DNA of 64,000 nucleotides from Theocolax elegans (taxonomy: Eukaryota; Arthropoda; Insecta; Hymenoptera; Cerocephalidae): positions 84,152,594 to 84,216,593 of the forward strand of contig CM047428.1 in assembly GCA_026168455.1 (NCBI GenBank), written 5' to 3'. Below are positions 52,428 to 64,000 of this stretch, in pieces. The notes under the pieces are model-generated. The model was given only the letters and a program-made list of their open reading frames with translations, was not told the DNA's origin and made no database searches. Position 1 is the first letter of the stretch. Every line of letters starts with the position of its first letter. Both the position numbers and the translations under genes were made by a program.

Positions 52428-52454
52428 TGGAGGAGGAGGAGGAGGAGGAGGAGG
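52428..52454 (+). repeat. (GGA)9 microsatellite
   Basis: There are about nine GGA units in a GC-rich block. Confidence 0.9.
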
Positions 52455-52804
52455 TGGGCTTGTAAGCGTCGAGGGAAAATCGCCTCTAAATTAGAACCGA
52501 GCGAGGCGAACGTAAGTTTAGCTTAGGCGATCGTACCACCACCACCGACTCGGAGCAACTTCTTTATAGCCGTTCGTGAGGCGCGGCTCACTCCGATCAT
52601 TTCGCTGGATTTACGCGCCAGAATTCGAGCGCGCGCGAGTCGGCCTATACCTTCTAAACAAACTGCCGCTCGTTTTCGCGGCATTTCTCTTTCTCGCTCT
52701 TTGTGGCTTATTAACTTTACTTTACGCAGCTCTCCTCCCCCTGGTTTTGCCTGGTTTCTTCATGAAATTGTCTTGTCAACTGGATATCGCAACCAAAGAA
52801 TTTA

Positions 52805-53458
52805 GGACAAGCCTGGGATCTCAAAAAAATAAACAAATTTTTGACGACATGTCTGCAGACAAAATTTTTTTTGTTAAGTTATATACATAAAAAAATGCTA
52901 GGTTGAAGTACTTACAGAGATTTAATTTTAGGGGGTTATGAGCCTTTATATCGTGTTTCTAGCCTTCAGAATAAATTCCTGAACTTGATACCTTACTTGA
53001 TACCTACCTGCACGTGATAACACTCGCGTTCTCTTTGTTTTCACTAGTACTAAAACTTAAGTGGAATAGTTTCTTAAAAAAGTTTTTCTTCTTTTTGTTT
53101 ATACTAAAATATCTGATTTTTTTTAAAAAAATTGGAGTTAAATTTTCAAAAAAAATCCGTCTTTCAATGTACAAAGTGAAAACATAGACCTTTTTCAAAA
53201 AATTATTCCACTTAAATTTTAATATGTGATAGAAGAAAGAAAACCCGAGTGATTAAGTTTGATTTGATTCATAAAAAGTTAATGTATCTAGTTCAGGAAT
53301 ATGTTCTGAAGGCTACAATCACGATACAGAGGCCTTTACAGTACCCTAAAATCAAAGTACTTCAACCTAGCATTTCTTGCATGTACCTAACTTGAAATGA
53401 AAGTTTCCTGCAGCTCGTCCAAATATTTTTAATTTTTTTTGGTAACCCAGGCTTGTCC
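52805..53458. mobile_element. 654-bp palindromic MITE-like element
   Basis: The ends are GGACAAGCCTGGG on the left and its exact complement CCCAGGCTTGTCC on the right. Large inverted blocks follow: AATGCTAGGTTGAAGTACTT near 52894 matches the complement of AGTACTTCAACCTAGCATTT near 53356, and TAGCCTTCAGAA..ATTCCTGAACT on the left matches the complement of the corresponding right-hand text. The inner pair ACTTAAGTGGAATA..TTATTCCACTTAAA closes the fold. The flanks (GAATTTA left, CCTTAATA right) give no clear target duplication, so the superfamily is open. There is no transposase frame. Confidence 0.85.
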
Positions 53459-55995
53459 CCTTAATACGCGATGCTCGCCTGACTAAAACCGGATGCGTCT
53501 ACTTACGTTGCATCTGTCCAAGCTACAGGGTTACGTTTTTATTCTCAAAATTGGAAGGATTGGTTTAAAAGTTATTACACATTCCACGTCGTATGTTTTT
53601 GACTGATCGAACGATCGCGTCATCGATATCGATATGTTCCAATTTAACGTTTCTAAAAAAAATGTATTTTCCAAACGAGAACAGAGAGAAACGTTTGTAG
53701 GTGACGAGTTGCGAGTGGTGGTATATAAATATTATTTGGTGGAATTAAGTAACGAATTGGTTCAAGAGATGTGCATTGACTGAATATTAATTTTGTATTG
53801 ATTGGCTCTTTGAATCGCGGTAGACTCTTCAGCGTGATATCCTTATTCTTTACGATAAACATTTGTTTGTTAAACGACAACTTGAGCGACAACTCTGTCA
53901 AAGTATTTTTTAAACTATTTACACGAATATAAATTATCTCTGAATTATACTACCGAGTAAAAAATTATTCCTTTACAAAAATGTTTTACGGTTATCTGAA
54001 AGACGCTAATGATTTTGTAAAGATAATAAAAATTCAAAATATATGGATACACTATATTTAGTATGCCGAACTCTTGAGGTTTTTAACTTGCAAACATTAA
54101 ATAACACAAAAAGGTAGATGTAGAATTAATAAATTACCTTTAACAAACAATTTACTTAGGATCACATTGTTAAAAGAATCGAGGAAGGAAATTAACAACA
54201 GCTGTTGAACGTAAATATAAGATTTTAGATTTCTTAGACCCGGTCAGTAACATCATCTTTGTTCTTCTTACTAGTTTTATATTTTAAGTATTTGTTATAA
54301 TTGGATTTATGAAGTGAAACTTTTGAATTTGATTTAATAAATTAGCACGAAAATGTTGTCGTATTAATTCAACGAAACGTTGGATTATTATGACCTTTCC
54401 AAAATGATTGGTCTTTATAAAAGATTAAATTGAGAAAAAAGAAAAATGAATCCTTCAGAGAAAGCTAAGTGAATGGATATAGAATCAGAATTTAATTCTA
54501 ATCAATTGTTAAACATCGCACTTAAAGAGATATTCGAGCAATTCGAGGGAAATTTTGACTCACTAAAGCTTCGAATGATTTTCGACTCTGTTGAATTGAG
54601 AATCTTTAACGTAAAACGCTATGCGACATAACTATATTATCTCGTTATACGTAAATAAACGATAAACCTCCAATTAATTAATTGGTTAATTCGGTGAACT
54701 GAATTATCGATTAAATTTATTCGATGTTTTGAATTAATCCAGAGCAGTTTAGTACGATCTAAAATAATATCAAGCCACATTTCGATCGAGGAAAAACAAA
54801 CTATGAGATAATAACGGTAATAATTAGTAGACGAAAATGTTCTTCCGTCTATCAACGAGGATTCGAAGCGACTAGATAATTTTCAAAATGAATAATTACA
54901 TTCGAAATTGGGATTTGGTGTTCCTTAACAGGTTTATTGGGTTATCAAATTCGAAACTGTAAGTCAGTATCTCTGATTTTCGATTGGAACATATATATCC
55001 GAAATATGTAATTACTGGACCGTATATACATATGTGAGTACTCGCGTCCACATGTTACCCCCGTGTATACCTAAGTTTCAGCGAAGTGGGTCAATGCGTT
55101 TCTATTACTATAGATTTTCTTTTCTTCGTTTTTTTCGTTTCTTTTTTTTGAAAAATACTTCCTCGACTCTCGGGTTTACCCCGAAATAAGTGAATGCACG
55201 CGCGCATACACATCTACGTACGCGTGGCGATCGATATCTTTTGGGTAAAAGAAAATAATGGAGAAAACGCTGCACAATCTAACGTGAAATCGCTGCGCAT
55301 ATATCGACGAATAATAACGTAGTTGTCGTTGTGTACCGCGGTGTTTTGAAATACGAACAATAGCGTACACCTCGTATTTAAATGGTTTAATCGATCGGCA
55401 CGACGTTTAAAGAATAAACTAATTCCTAATAAGAAATGCACTTTAGGCGATTGCCGCACGTTTCGTTGAGAGAGGGGAAGTGCTTCCCGGGCGATTAGAG
55501 GAGATTACGCGTCGTTCTCTCGGAACGGCGAACGAGGTTCGAGTCGATTAATAAAACGAGCGCTAATTTATACGACAGCATCAATAACGACGATCCACCA
55601 GAATTCGGTCTAAATCAGTGGGAAAGATTTGTCTCGATATCGGAAATTGATGTACGAACGAGGTTGTACATAGCTACCCCCGGTGCTACATCGCTCGACG
55701 TATATTTCACGTTGATTCGAGTGCATGTGTGCGCACCCTATGTGAGCAGTGTGCGAGCAGATGGATACATATATAGACCCAAGTTTGAAAATACACAAAC
55801 GAAATTGAGACACCGGGCACCACGATGTACATCACATCTCTCGGCCGATACATAATCCGTATACTTCAAACATTTGCTCTAATCGGCTGCGTGAATTGGC
55901 ATTTAAAGGGGCGAGGTTTACGGAGGGGTGGAGAGAGGGGACGAGGAATTGACCGATAAACCATCGAGCGAATTGCCAGTTTTCCTATACCTATA

Positions 55996-56050
55996 GGTGT
56001 GTGTGTGTGCACTTGTGGGTGTGGGTATGTGTGTGTGTGTATATATATAT
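55996..56050. repeat. (GT)n then (AT)n tract
   Basis: Two GT runs, separated by GCACTTGTGGG, pass into five AT units. Confidence 0.85.
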
Positions 56051-56184
56051 TTGTTTTCAATGGCGAGCGGCCGAAATTAGCACCGCGGGAGTAAACAGGG
56101 ATTTATTAGGACAGCTCTACAAGTGGACTCGAGGGGCGGCTTTCTCTCCCTTTCTCCCTTCGTCTCTCTTCCACTCCTTCCCGC

Positions 56185-56203
56185 CCTCTCTCTCTCTCTC
56201 TCT
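56185..56203. repeat. (CT)9 microsatellite
   Basis: CT units within a pyrimidine-rich stretch from about 56140. Confidence 0.9.
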
Positions 56204-56719
56204 TTCGTTGTATACCGCCGTAAACAGTTAGTCGGGCAGTCGCGTTAACTGCTTGTTTTCGCATGCTTACCGAGCCAATTCCGTGGGCTACTAACCATTA
56301 GCCCTAAGCGGATTTCCAAAAGAAGACAATGTACCTCGATTCGAATGTTCCTCACTGATTTATCTCTCGTATCTCTATACACATTTAAACATTATCTTCT
56401 TATCTATTAACAATTGTACCGACACCTTTATTTTATCAATTATTATATTTATATACGTATCTACATTGTTCAAACATGTTTACTTTTCGTAGAGAATTTT
56501 TTTAACAATGTTTACGATATTTTCGAAAAAATAATTTAAATCAACAATTCTAAAAGTTTTTCTTAAATTTTCAACAAACTGTATCGTTATTAGCTTTTTT
56601 ATAAAAAACTTATCAAGTAATTTATTTGTAACATCTTTGTTTTTAATCAAATTTAACACTTCATACCATGATTTTTTAATGTAATATGCTTACTACAGGA
56701 TATACTCACAAGGAGAGTA

Positions 56720-57165
56720 CTCTACATATGTGGGAAACGGATCTTACCAAACTCTAGAATATGTTTACTACTATAAAAATATCAACAAATAATAAAAAAT
56801 TTCGCAAAAAAATACCGTGACTTTGATTGTTATATAGCTCAATAACAAACAAAGACAAATTCTCAAAGCTCAAATAACTCAATTTGGTCTAAAGTTATGA
56901 AAGGAAAACGAATTTAACGATATTTTACTGACAATTTTGAATTAAAGTTTACTAATTCTTTAGGCCAAATTGTCTTCTTATTTTTATTTTATCCATAACT
57001 TTAGTCCAAATCAAGATATTTAAGCTTCTTTTTTTTTAATTCAATCTGCACGATCTCAGCTTTCTTTTTAGCTCAGAGCTTGAGTAATTTATATTTTTTT
57101 TGTTTTTGAGTCATGAGCGATCAAAGATGAAGGCGATAAGTAAAACGGAACATAAAAATACTACA
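56720..57165. mobile_element. diverged relative of the 15961-16575 palindromic MITE
   Basis: The left end keeps GAGTACT, then GGGAAACGGATCTT, then CTATAAAAATAT in the same order and spacing as the family A element. The centre has an inverted pair, AATTTGGTCTAAAGTTATG near 56881 against CATAACTTTAGTCCAAAT near 56994, corresponding to AATTTGGAGC/GCTCCAAATT in the other copy. The right terminal repeat is not recognisable, so the copy looks truncated or strongly decayed on that side and the right edge is approximate. Confidence 0.65.
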
Positions 57166-58449
57166 GTAAAGATTATTTATTTAAAAAACTATGAAAAATA
57201 CAGACAAATAATATTTTAAATACATATTCAGAATATTTTTTATAATTCCGTTATATTTAAGTGGATTAACATTTCAACTTGCTCGATGAAATTCTTCAGA
57301 TATCCTATAGTAAGAACATTACAATAATATAATTTGATTTAAAATATTTTGTCTTTGCATAATATATATTAATTATTTGTAATAAATCGTAATTCAAGTT
57401 TGTCTCCTAGTAACGACACGACATTATATTCATTCGATTTTTTTAAAGATAAAATTTCTTGTTAATCGAAAATTTACAAAGTTGAATATCGTAAATTGTT
57501 AATATAATTATATACCTGTAATTTTTAAAAAATTAGTTCATTAGACCTGACCACCATTTAGATTATTACCAATTAGATGATTCAGTGTTGTATGTATTGA
57601 AATAAATTATATTGAAAACGTTAACGGACAGGTATTCTTGATTGTTGTACAATTAAAAATTGTATTATTTTATGGAAAACTGAAATAGAAATACATTGAT
57701 TAATTAAACCATTTATTGCTCCACCGAGGATAACGCATATGTTTCAACAAAACCTTTACGCATGTTTTTACGGACAACATAATTTTCCACGGAAAAATAT
57801 TGGAAATTGTCCCGAACATATTAAGTTACAGTTTAGTAAAATGACGTTATTCCTCAATCATTCTAATATTTGGATATTTCATAAAATAGGTTTCTCGGTC
57901 GGTAAGCCTAAATGAATTAATCGATGGATATTAATTAATTGATCGGTACCCACTGAATTGATAAAGAAAATGATCGCGAGAGACAATTAAACTAGATACA
58001 TCGGTCGATAAAGCACAATTCAAAATAAACGAATTTCGTTCCCGAAAATGATCTGAATGCTAAAATATTGCTAATTGAATAAAATAGTAATAAATGTATT
58101 GGTTCGTATAATGCACTCGTAATAGGAATATATGTATATATGTATACATTCGAATGTACTATCGTAATAAATATCTCACAGATGCTCGCGAACCGTAGAA
58201 ATACATTTATTTTGCGAACGGCAGGGGCTTGATACATCGTTCTCCATCTTCCTCGATCTTGATTTACATTTTCTGGCAGCGCATTTTTCTACGGATCATT
58301 TCTACGGTAAAACGACACTGATGAAACCGATAGTTTTTTCTTATACTTTAATGGACGCGAAGTAGCGCGCGAGAAAAAAGTATTTTTTTAAAATCTCTTT
58401 TACGTTATACATTAGCAATAGATTGAGTGGACGTTTTCGATCCGTATAC

Positions 58450-58450
<1 letters not shown>

Positions 58451-58498
<48 letters not shown>
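58451..58498. repeat. (TA)24 microsatellite
   Basis: There are 24 uninterrupted TA units, the longest perfect simple repeat in the window. Confidence 0.97.
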
Positions 58499-58499
<1 letters not shown>

Positions 58500-58705
58500 C
58501 CGCGCACAGAGACATCGCGAGAGTTCAAGTAGAAGGAAAAGAATAAGAAGCGCGAGTCTCGGTACATTGAGAGACAGGGAGGTAGCGAAGGGTTTACTCG
58601 GAAACTATCCGCGATCGGGTACTGGGATGACCCTAACACGGAAACTCGGTAGCGAAACAGACGTCGTCTCGTCGCTAAACGAATTCGAGATAATCTTGAA
58701 CTGGC

Positions 58706-58754
58706 GAAGGGAGAGAAAAGGAGAGAGAAGGAGAGAGAGAGGGAGAGAGGGAGT
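58706..58754 (+). repeat. GA-rich tract (GAGAGAGG type)
   Basis: Imperfect GAGAG units lie within a CpG-rich block, similar in composition to the tract at 46678-46710. Confidence 0.85.
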
Positions 58755-59524
58755 AACTCGGTTCTTCGCTCCTCGTACCAAAGTGGTCCCATTTATATCG
58801 ACATAGAGCGTCTCCATCCGGGCAAGAAAATCCGTCTCTCGCCATCACCCTCGATCAGGAGAGAGCGCAGTCTCTTGCTCGCTTTTCGATTTCCGTCTCT
58901 CTTTGCCCGCAGCTCTTTCGAGCGTGACGCGACGCGAGAAAAGCCGATTTTCTTACTTGCCTCCGCGCGTACGCAGCTACCTAAGAACTCCAAGAGGGAA
59001 AACCTCGTCGCCGACGAAAGATTTCTCGAGATGGGAACTAGTTTCTTGTGCCCCCCACCCCCACTCCTCTTACCAACCACCTTTTTATCAACCCGCGCGA
59101 GAGACCTGTACGACTTTGATATCTTTATTATTTTACCGGATCACGAATGAAAGGGTATTACGCGTCTTCGAGCCCAAATTCTTACTTGCCGACTCGATCG
59201 TGAATTTCAATTCGTACGGATAATAGCTTTTTTCTTTCATACTCAACGATTTCATAACCACCCTCGATTCGCGATAGATTTATTTATTCTCTTTTTCTCG
59301 AACTGCAAGCGCGGTTTATCGACCCTCTCTCGTTTCACGTGTACACATTGCATGTGTACCTGTGAATGTTAATTATTCGAAATCAATAATACGAAATAAC
59401 ATATTTCATTATTATTACAATTTTAATTCTACTCGATATTTCCGGGAGCACATTTATTTCAACATCCCTGAAGAGCAATGTGTTATTTTACAAGTCAAAG
59501 TCATCAAACATTTTTTTAACTAAA

Positions 59525-59558
59525 TATTATTATTATTGTTGTTATTGTTATTGTTATT
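59525..59558. repeat. (ATT)n/(TTATTG)n repeat
   Basis: ATT units pass into TTATTG hexamers. Confidence 0.85.
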
Positions 59559-61960
59559 CATTTTTTTACACAATTTGAATTTAAAAAATTCACTTATTAA
59601 TCACGAATATACATTCAATTATTGTGCAGATGTTCGGTTTGCGTAACGACGACCTTTACTTACAAATTTTTTCCGCTAAATTGTTAGTTTCTGGTTTACA
59701 AATTCAATTATACAGCAGCGTAATTCCTAGGTGAAATACGAAAATCCTCGTTTCGCGTTGCCTGCTAATTAATTAGGTGTATACCAGCTAAATTAACAGG
59801 TATAGGTATAGTCTTTTATTTAATTAAAAACCATCATCTCCGTAAAAAGATACCTTAATTCTCGAATGTGGCGCTCTTCTAAAATACGAGCAACGTGTAT
59901 TATATTTATATGAAATTTTATTGAAAGTAAACAGATTATACCAAAGGATACATCTTTGAATTCCAAACGGTTAAATATCGTAAGAGTATAGTCACCATCT
60001 GACCGCCGGTGAAATAAGAGAATCCGAGTTTAATAAAAAAATAAATAACTGCTTTTTACTCTGACTTGGCTTATAATAAATAGTGGTATTTACATTTCAC
60101 TTGGACGTTCGATTGTACCGCAGCTATGAATTACGCATACTCGGAGATGCACGATACTAAGTAGACGCGATCAGTATTTAGTCAGACGGTGAAAAAAGTG
60201 TAATTTTCGTTGAAAACAAGTTGTGGTCGTTACCATCTGCATAATGATGATAATGTGCCGCTGGAAAAAAGAAACGGTTTACGTTCGCAATCCTGGTTAA
60301 TAGCTAGTACTCTTAGGTTATTATATTTTAAGATGACTGTATCAATGGCCATTAGGTAGAAGATGAGATAAAAAGAAGAAAATAGCGGTACTAATTTATT
60401 CCCGTGCACGTAATTCTCGTACGCCTCTCTATTATGGGGGATGCAGTCTAGGTTAAGCTTAAGTAAAATAATCGACACTGCGCAATTATTAACAGTACGT
60501 GCTTGAGAATGCAGGTAATTATTCTGCGACGCGTAGCTTGCTCTCGAAACACACAGCGATGCGGTACCAGCTGTCAGGGTCGGTATACACCTATATCGAT
60601 GAACCTAAGCTTCTATTACTTTTTTCAATATTATATAGAAATTTTTCCAAAAATTGATACTTTTTAACTATTATGAATTGACGAATGAAATGAGCTAATT
60701 AATATTTCTGAAGGAGATGTCAAACCCAATCATTTATTATCGATTGAAAAGATAGTATTTTCACAAAAGATTTTATATACTAGAAATTAAGCAGAACCAG
60801 GAGATATGGTCGTTTTTTATACGATGTAATCTCCTGATTGTGCAAATTTTCAAGGTGCTCGGTGCAACAAGTATTGAGATAGATTAATTTAAAAATTTTA
60901 GTCTGTCTGTAATGATATTTTCAAATATATGTAAAATAATTAAGCTCATAAATTACTTACACCAATCTTCTTAAAAATGTGCACAATTATAGCTTATAAC
61001 TTAGCAAATAATACTGTTCTCCTTTTTGTCCATGAATAATTAATTTTTGTAAAAATAGTACTTATCAATCAATAATAAATTACTTAAATGGTAACACGTT
61101 TCGCATCACATTATCAGTGAAGTACATTGATTAAAAACATTGAATAATCTATCAAGTGTTTAATAGTTAATAATTAAAAGTTATCAATGAAATACGATGA
61201 GAAACATTAGCTATATTTTTTCGAGTAAAGGATGATTCGTCTTTTCGTGACAAGGAAATGAATCTCAATTTTCCTTTTCGACTAAAATGTTCAGTGACTC
61301 TACCAGTAACACTAACGATTTTAGAAAATATAAATAAATAGTAATAAATACACAAATTTTTTAAGAAAAACATTCGTTTCTCTGAGAATCGAATTCGATT
61401 AGAAGTAATTCGATTCGCTGTAATTCGTGGTGTACCGCATTCAACGTGGTAAAAATTCACCCGGATTTCACTCGGGATCGATAAGTATAATAATAATTGA
61501 TTAAGGGGAAACGATGAATATTTATGTTCACTTTGCACGGATACCTGGTACGCGTCGTACATACGTTAACCAGAACGCTACACAGCCTTGTGACAAAAAG
61601 TGTAACTACTACTCCGTACGCGATAAAAGTAATAGTTTCTTATCAAGTACGCGGAATTTTATTACGCGTACACGTCGAACTTTTTTGAAGTACTGGCCTA
61701 CAAATAACGAGCATGAATAAGTAAGAAACAACGACTGGTAATTAAGAGTATTGTACTTGTTGAATAATTCCCGGCGGCATCTTCGGACTCGCCGAAAAGA
61801 AAGTCAAACAAACGGCCGTAAAGCACGAGAGATTTATTCCAATATGGCGTCTAAAACTCCGTGAACCAACGAGTAAAACGGAAAGGCAAATGCGTGTATA
61901 TACATAAGTTTAACCGGGGACGGCGGAGGTTGTACATATTGTTAAAAGGGAGCTTGAGCG

Positions 61961-62002
61961 AAAAGAAAAAAGAAGAAAAAGAAGAAGAAGAAGGAGAAGA
62001 AG
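61961..62002 (+). repeat. (GAA)n-rich tract
   Basis: A purine-only run of AAAAG and GAAGAAGAAG units. Confidence 0.85.
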
Positions 62003-64000
62003 CGACGTCGCGCGGTACTGTCGGTGCAGAGAAAAGGCCAACTTTCTCGCGGAATCTTGGATAAAAGTTGCGCAGTCCCCGTGGCGGCCTTGTACCGTCG
62101 GTTGTTTATATAGAACGTCAACCCGCTAACCAAGAACGGAACAGATGCCTCCAAGGAATTTTTTCTTCCTTCTTTCCTTTTTTTTTTCTTGCTACTTTTA
62201 CTTTGCTCTTATTTCGCCACTTCATTCGCTACCGCTCTGTGTATGCGTGTTTGCCTCCTTAACTGGCCGGTTAAACAGCTATCTGCATTTCGGCTAAATG
62301 TTTATCTTGCGCGGACTCGGTGATTTAAGCTCGGTCATTTAGGTGATTGTGTTTACTTTATACCCAGTCTTCTTCGTAAATAAATCTGTATCGAGTACCC
62401 ATCGCGTTACTATTCACCGATTACGGTAATCGGCCGTTCCCGATGCTCGTTTAACGCTAATCGTCGTAATATTTTATTACTCTTCGCGTACTGTTTTTAC
62501 ATTCCGGGTAAGCGACATAAGTATATTTATCGAATTCTCATGTATTCCTCGAGGTAAAAATCTATCAAGAGTTCTTCTCGTCTTCTTATTCTTCTTCTTA
62601 TTATCTAGTGTGGGTTATAGATGTAACATACATAATTATTGGAGCGCGCGTAACGTTAAATATATTTTTTTCACATTAAAATTTCAAAACGTTCGCACAC
62701 CTTCGTGCTGTTATTATTTATAATAATACACTGAGTGTCGATACACGAGCGGCGTATACGTACAACTGTAACGCTCATTAATAATATGCAATATAAATTA
62801 TTCCCTAGAAATATATGTGTATAAATAAATTGCTTCAACCGAATATACTGAAACTGATCTGGTACGAATATTAAATGCATTAACTTTAACACCAGTATTT
62901 TACATTATGCATGTACGTATGATACCTGGAATTTATACCTTGTAAATATACAGTTGTACAGTTTTATAGCTACGAATGTACTACTAACTATTCTTACCTC
63001 TCCTCCCTTACCGATCTAAAAATGACACGCGACTGGGCATGGTTGCAGATTAATTCAATCCTTACGATTCACTGACCTCCGTTCATTAGTAATCCACCCG
63101 CGAAGCAAATTTTACTCGTAATTGTATCCATTATTTTTAGAGAAATTACATTCCAAAAATTGTAATAAATATTTGTACGTAATATCAATTATGCAAAAAG
63201 TATCGCAAATTTTGGTAACCGATTTCTAATTAATATTGCTGCTCAACATTTAGTACCCGATATAGGTTAATAATAAAACAAAGAGCAATCGGCTCTTAAA
63301 ATTGCATTAATTAATGCTCATTTAATTTTAAACGATGTTTTAGGTCGATAATAGGTATATAGGCAGAATGAAAATTGGGTATAGAACCCCCGTTCACATA
63401 GTTGTAGTGTAATTAAAAAATCAGAGGATTACACGCACGTAGTAGTAAATTATTAATTCCGAAGCGAGATAATTAAAAAATGTTCAAAGTAAGTTAAATG
63501 TATCGAAAACACGTCAAGCGTCCGTCGATAAAAATTTCCAAGCGTGTAATTAATTATCCACGGTAAAAGAGTGTCTGAAAGTGCCAATTAAAGCGAAGGA
63601 AAAAAGGGGGGCACTCGGATAGAATATCCTCTTAAAGAGCCAAAAACACGAGGATACGAGCAGACACCACCTACCCCTCCTCTAACGAAAGAGAGTTTTT
63701 TTTAATTGTCAATAGAATCAATTAAAGTATTCCTCCCTTCTTTTACTTTTCATTTACTCCGCGTACACGTGGGAAAAAAGCTCCTCGATCAGCGATTAAC
63801 GGTTCTCTCTTCTTTTTTTTACCCTTACTCAAATCTATTCACGCGGAAAAGTTTTTCTTTTTATAAAAGAGGGATGAACAAAAAGGATGATTGCGCGGAC
63901 CTTTTTTTCAGATTCTCCTTTCGCGGTGATTTCTTCGGTTTTCTTGCGTTGTCCGCACTTTGTAAACTAAATTATTTTCCAAACAAAGGCATTGTTTTTG

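Larger units (their letters stand above)
46028..52804. other. noncoding DNA with GC-rich blocks, no gene supported
   Basis: GC-rich, CpG-rich blocks lie at about 46190-46960, 50370-50950 and 52360-52760. Each yields mutually overlapping frames on both strands (for example 46520-46957 minus, 145 codons, and 50222-50728 plus, 168 codons with a leucine run from a CTG repeat), none with a recognisable domain. Two adjacent hairpins occur at 48298-48382. Confidence 0.55.
53459..56719. other. noncoding DNA, no gene supported
   Basis: All frames are under 85 codons. The 55440-56260 part is GC-richer, with GT and CT microsatellites. Nothing else is recognised. Confidence 0.6.
57166..64000. other. noncoding DNA with one GC-rich, GAGA-rich block, no gene supported
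   Basis: A (TA)24 tract at 58451 is followed by a GC-rich, CpG-rich block to about 59120 with GA tracts. The frames there overlap on both strands and contain YIYIYIYI runs from the TA repeat. A second GC-richer patch is at about 61740-62110, with a GAA tract. The remainder is A+T-rich. A hairpin at 60798-60836 (CAGGAGAT/ATCTCCTG) is the only other structure seen. Confidence 0.55.

Noticed and set aside
58412..58817. Frames on both strands around (TA)24
   Set aside because: The repeat has no stop codon in these frames (Tyr-Ile runs), so the frames are artefacts of the microsatellite and the GA tract.
60798..60836. Hairpin CAGGAGAT/ATCTCCTG as a small-RNA precursor
   Set aside because: Only 8 pairs, a 3x3 internal loop and 4 further pairs, which is too weak to distinguish from chance.
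1..64000. CRISPR array, operon, phage or bacterial mobile element
   Set aside because: No regularly spaced direct repeats with unique spacers, no dense same-strand coding, and base composition and repeats are those of animal nuclear DNA.

Overview
This window looks like gene-free nuclear DNA from an animal, most likely an insect and plausibly a hymenopteran (bee, ant or relative). The reasons are indirect. The sequence is strongly A+T-rich, CpG is nonetheless common (many CGCG, TCGTCG and TCGAG strings), CT/GA, TA, AAT and GT microsatellites are frequent, and there is no prokaryotic gene packing. No sequence in the window fixes the species, so the assignment is an inference.

I find no protein-coding gene I can support. 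The open frames are short (the longest is 246 codons), are usually explained by microsatellites or GC-rich stretches, often overlap a frame on the other strand, and show no domain I recognise. The least implausible coding-like stretch is an open frame ending at 38618, which has no ATG near its beginning. The window is therefore best read as intergenic DNA or the inside of a very large intron.

What can be supported is a set of small non-autonomous DNA transposons, seen from their inverted repeats. They are: (1) a degenerate fold-back element at about 6936-7400; (2) a 615-bp palindromic element at 15961-16575 flanked by TA, with a diverged relative at about 56720-57165; (3) two copies of one ~105-bp hAT-like family at 28485-28590 and 33412-33514, each flanked by an 8-bp target duplication (exact for the second, one mismatch for the first); (4) a 702-bp element with 79-bp terminal inverted repeats at 33740-34441; (5) a 266-bp element with 52-bp terminal inverted repeats and TA flanks at 45760-46025, with a possible relic of one end near 28200; (6) a 654-bp palindromic element at 52805-53458. 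None has room for a transposase, so all would depend on proteins made elsewhere.

One tRNA-like sequence (30463-30536) has a perfect 7-bp acceptor stem, good internal promoter boxes and an adjacent T6 terminator. Its anticodon arm is badly paired, so it may be a decayed tRNA-Thr(CGU) or a tRNA-derived relic.

The rest is A+T-rich DNA broken by short GC-rich, CpG-rich blocks (for example about 11.2-11.9, 16.9-17.2, 20.5-21.7, 25.0-25.7, 38.2-39.1, 46.2-46.95, 50.4-50.95 and 58.5-59.1 kb), several carrying GA/CT tracts. These could be regulatory islands, but that cannot be tested from one sequence. A few hairpins (14122-14176 and 48298-48382) are the best non-transposon structures to follow up.
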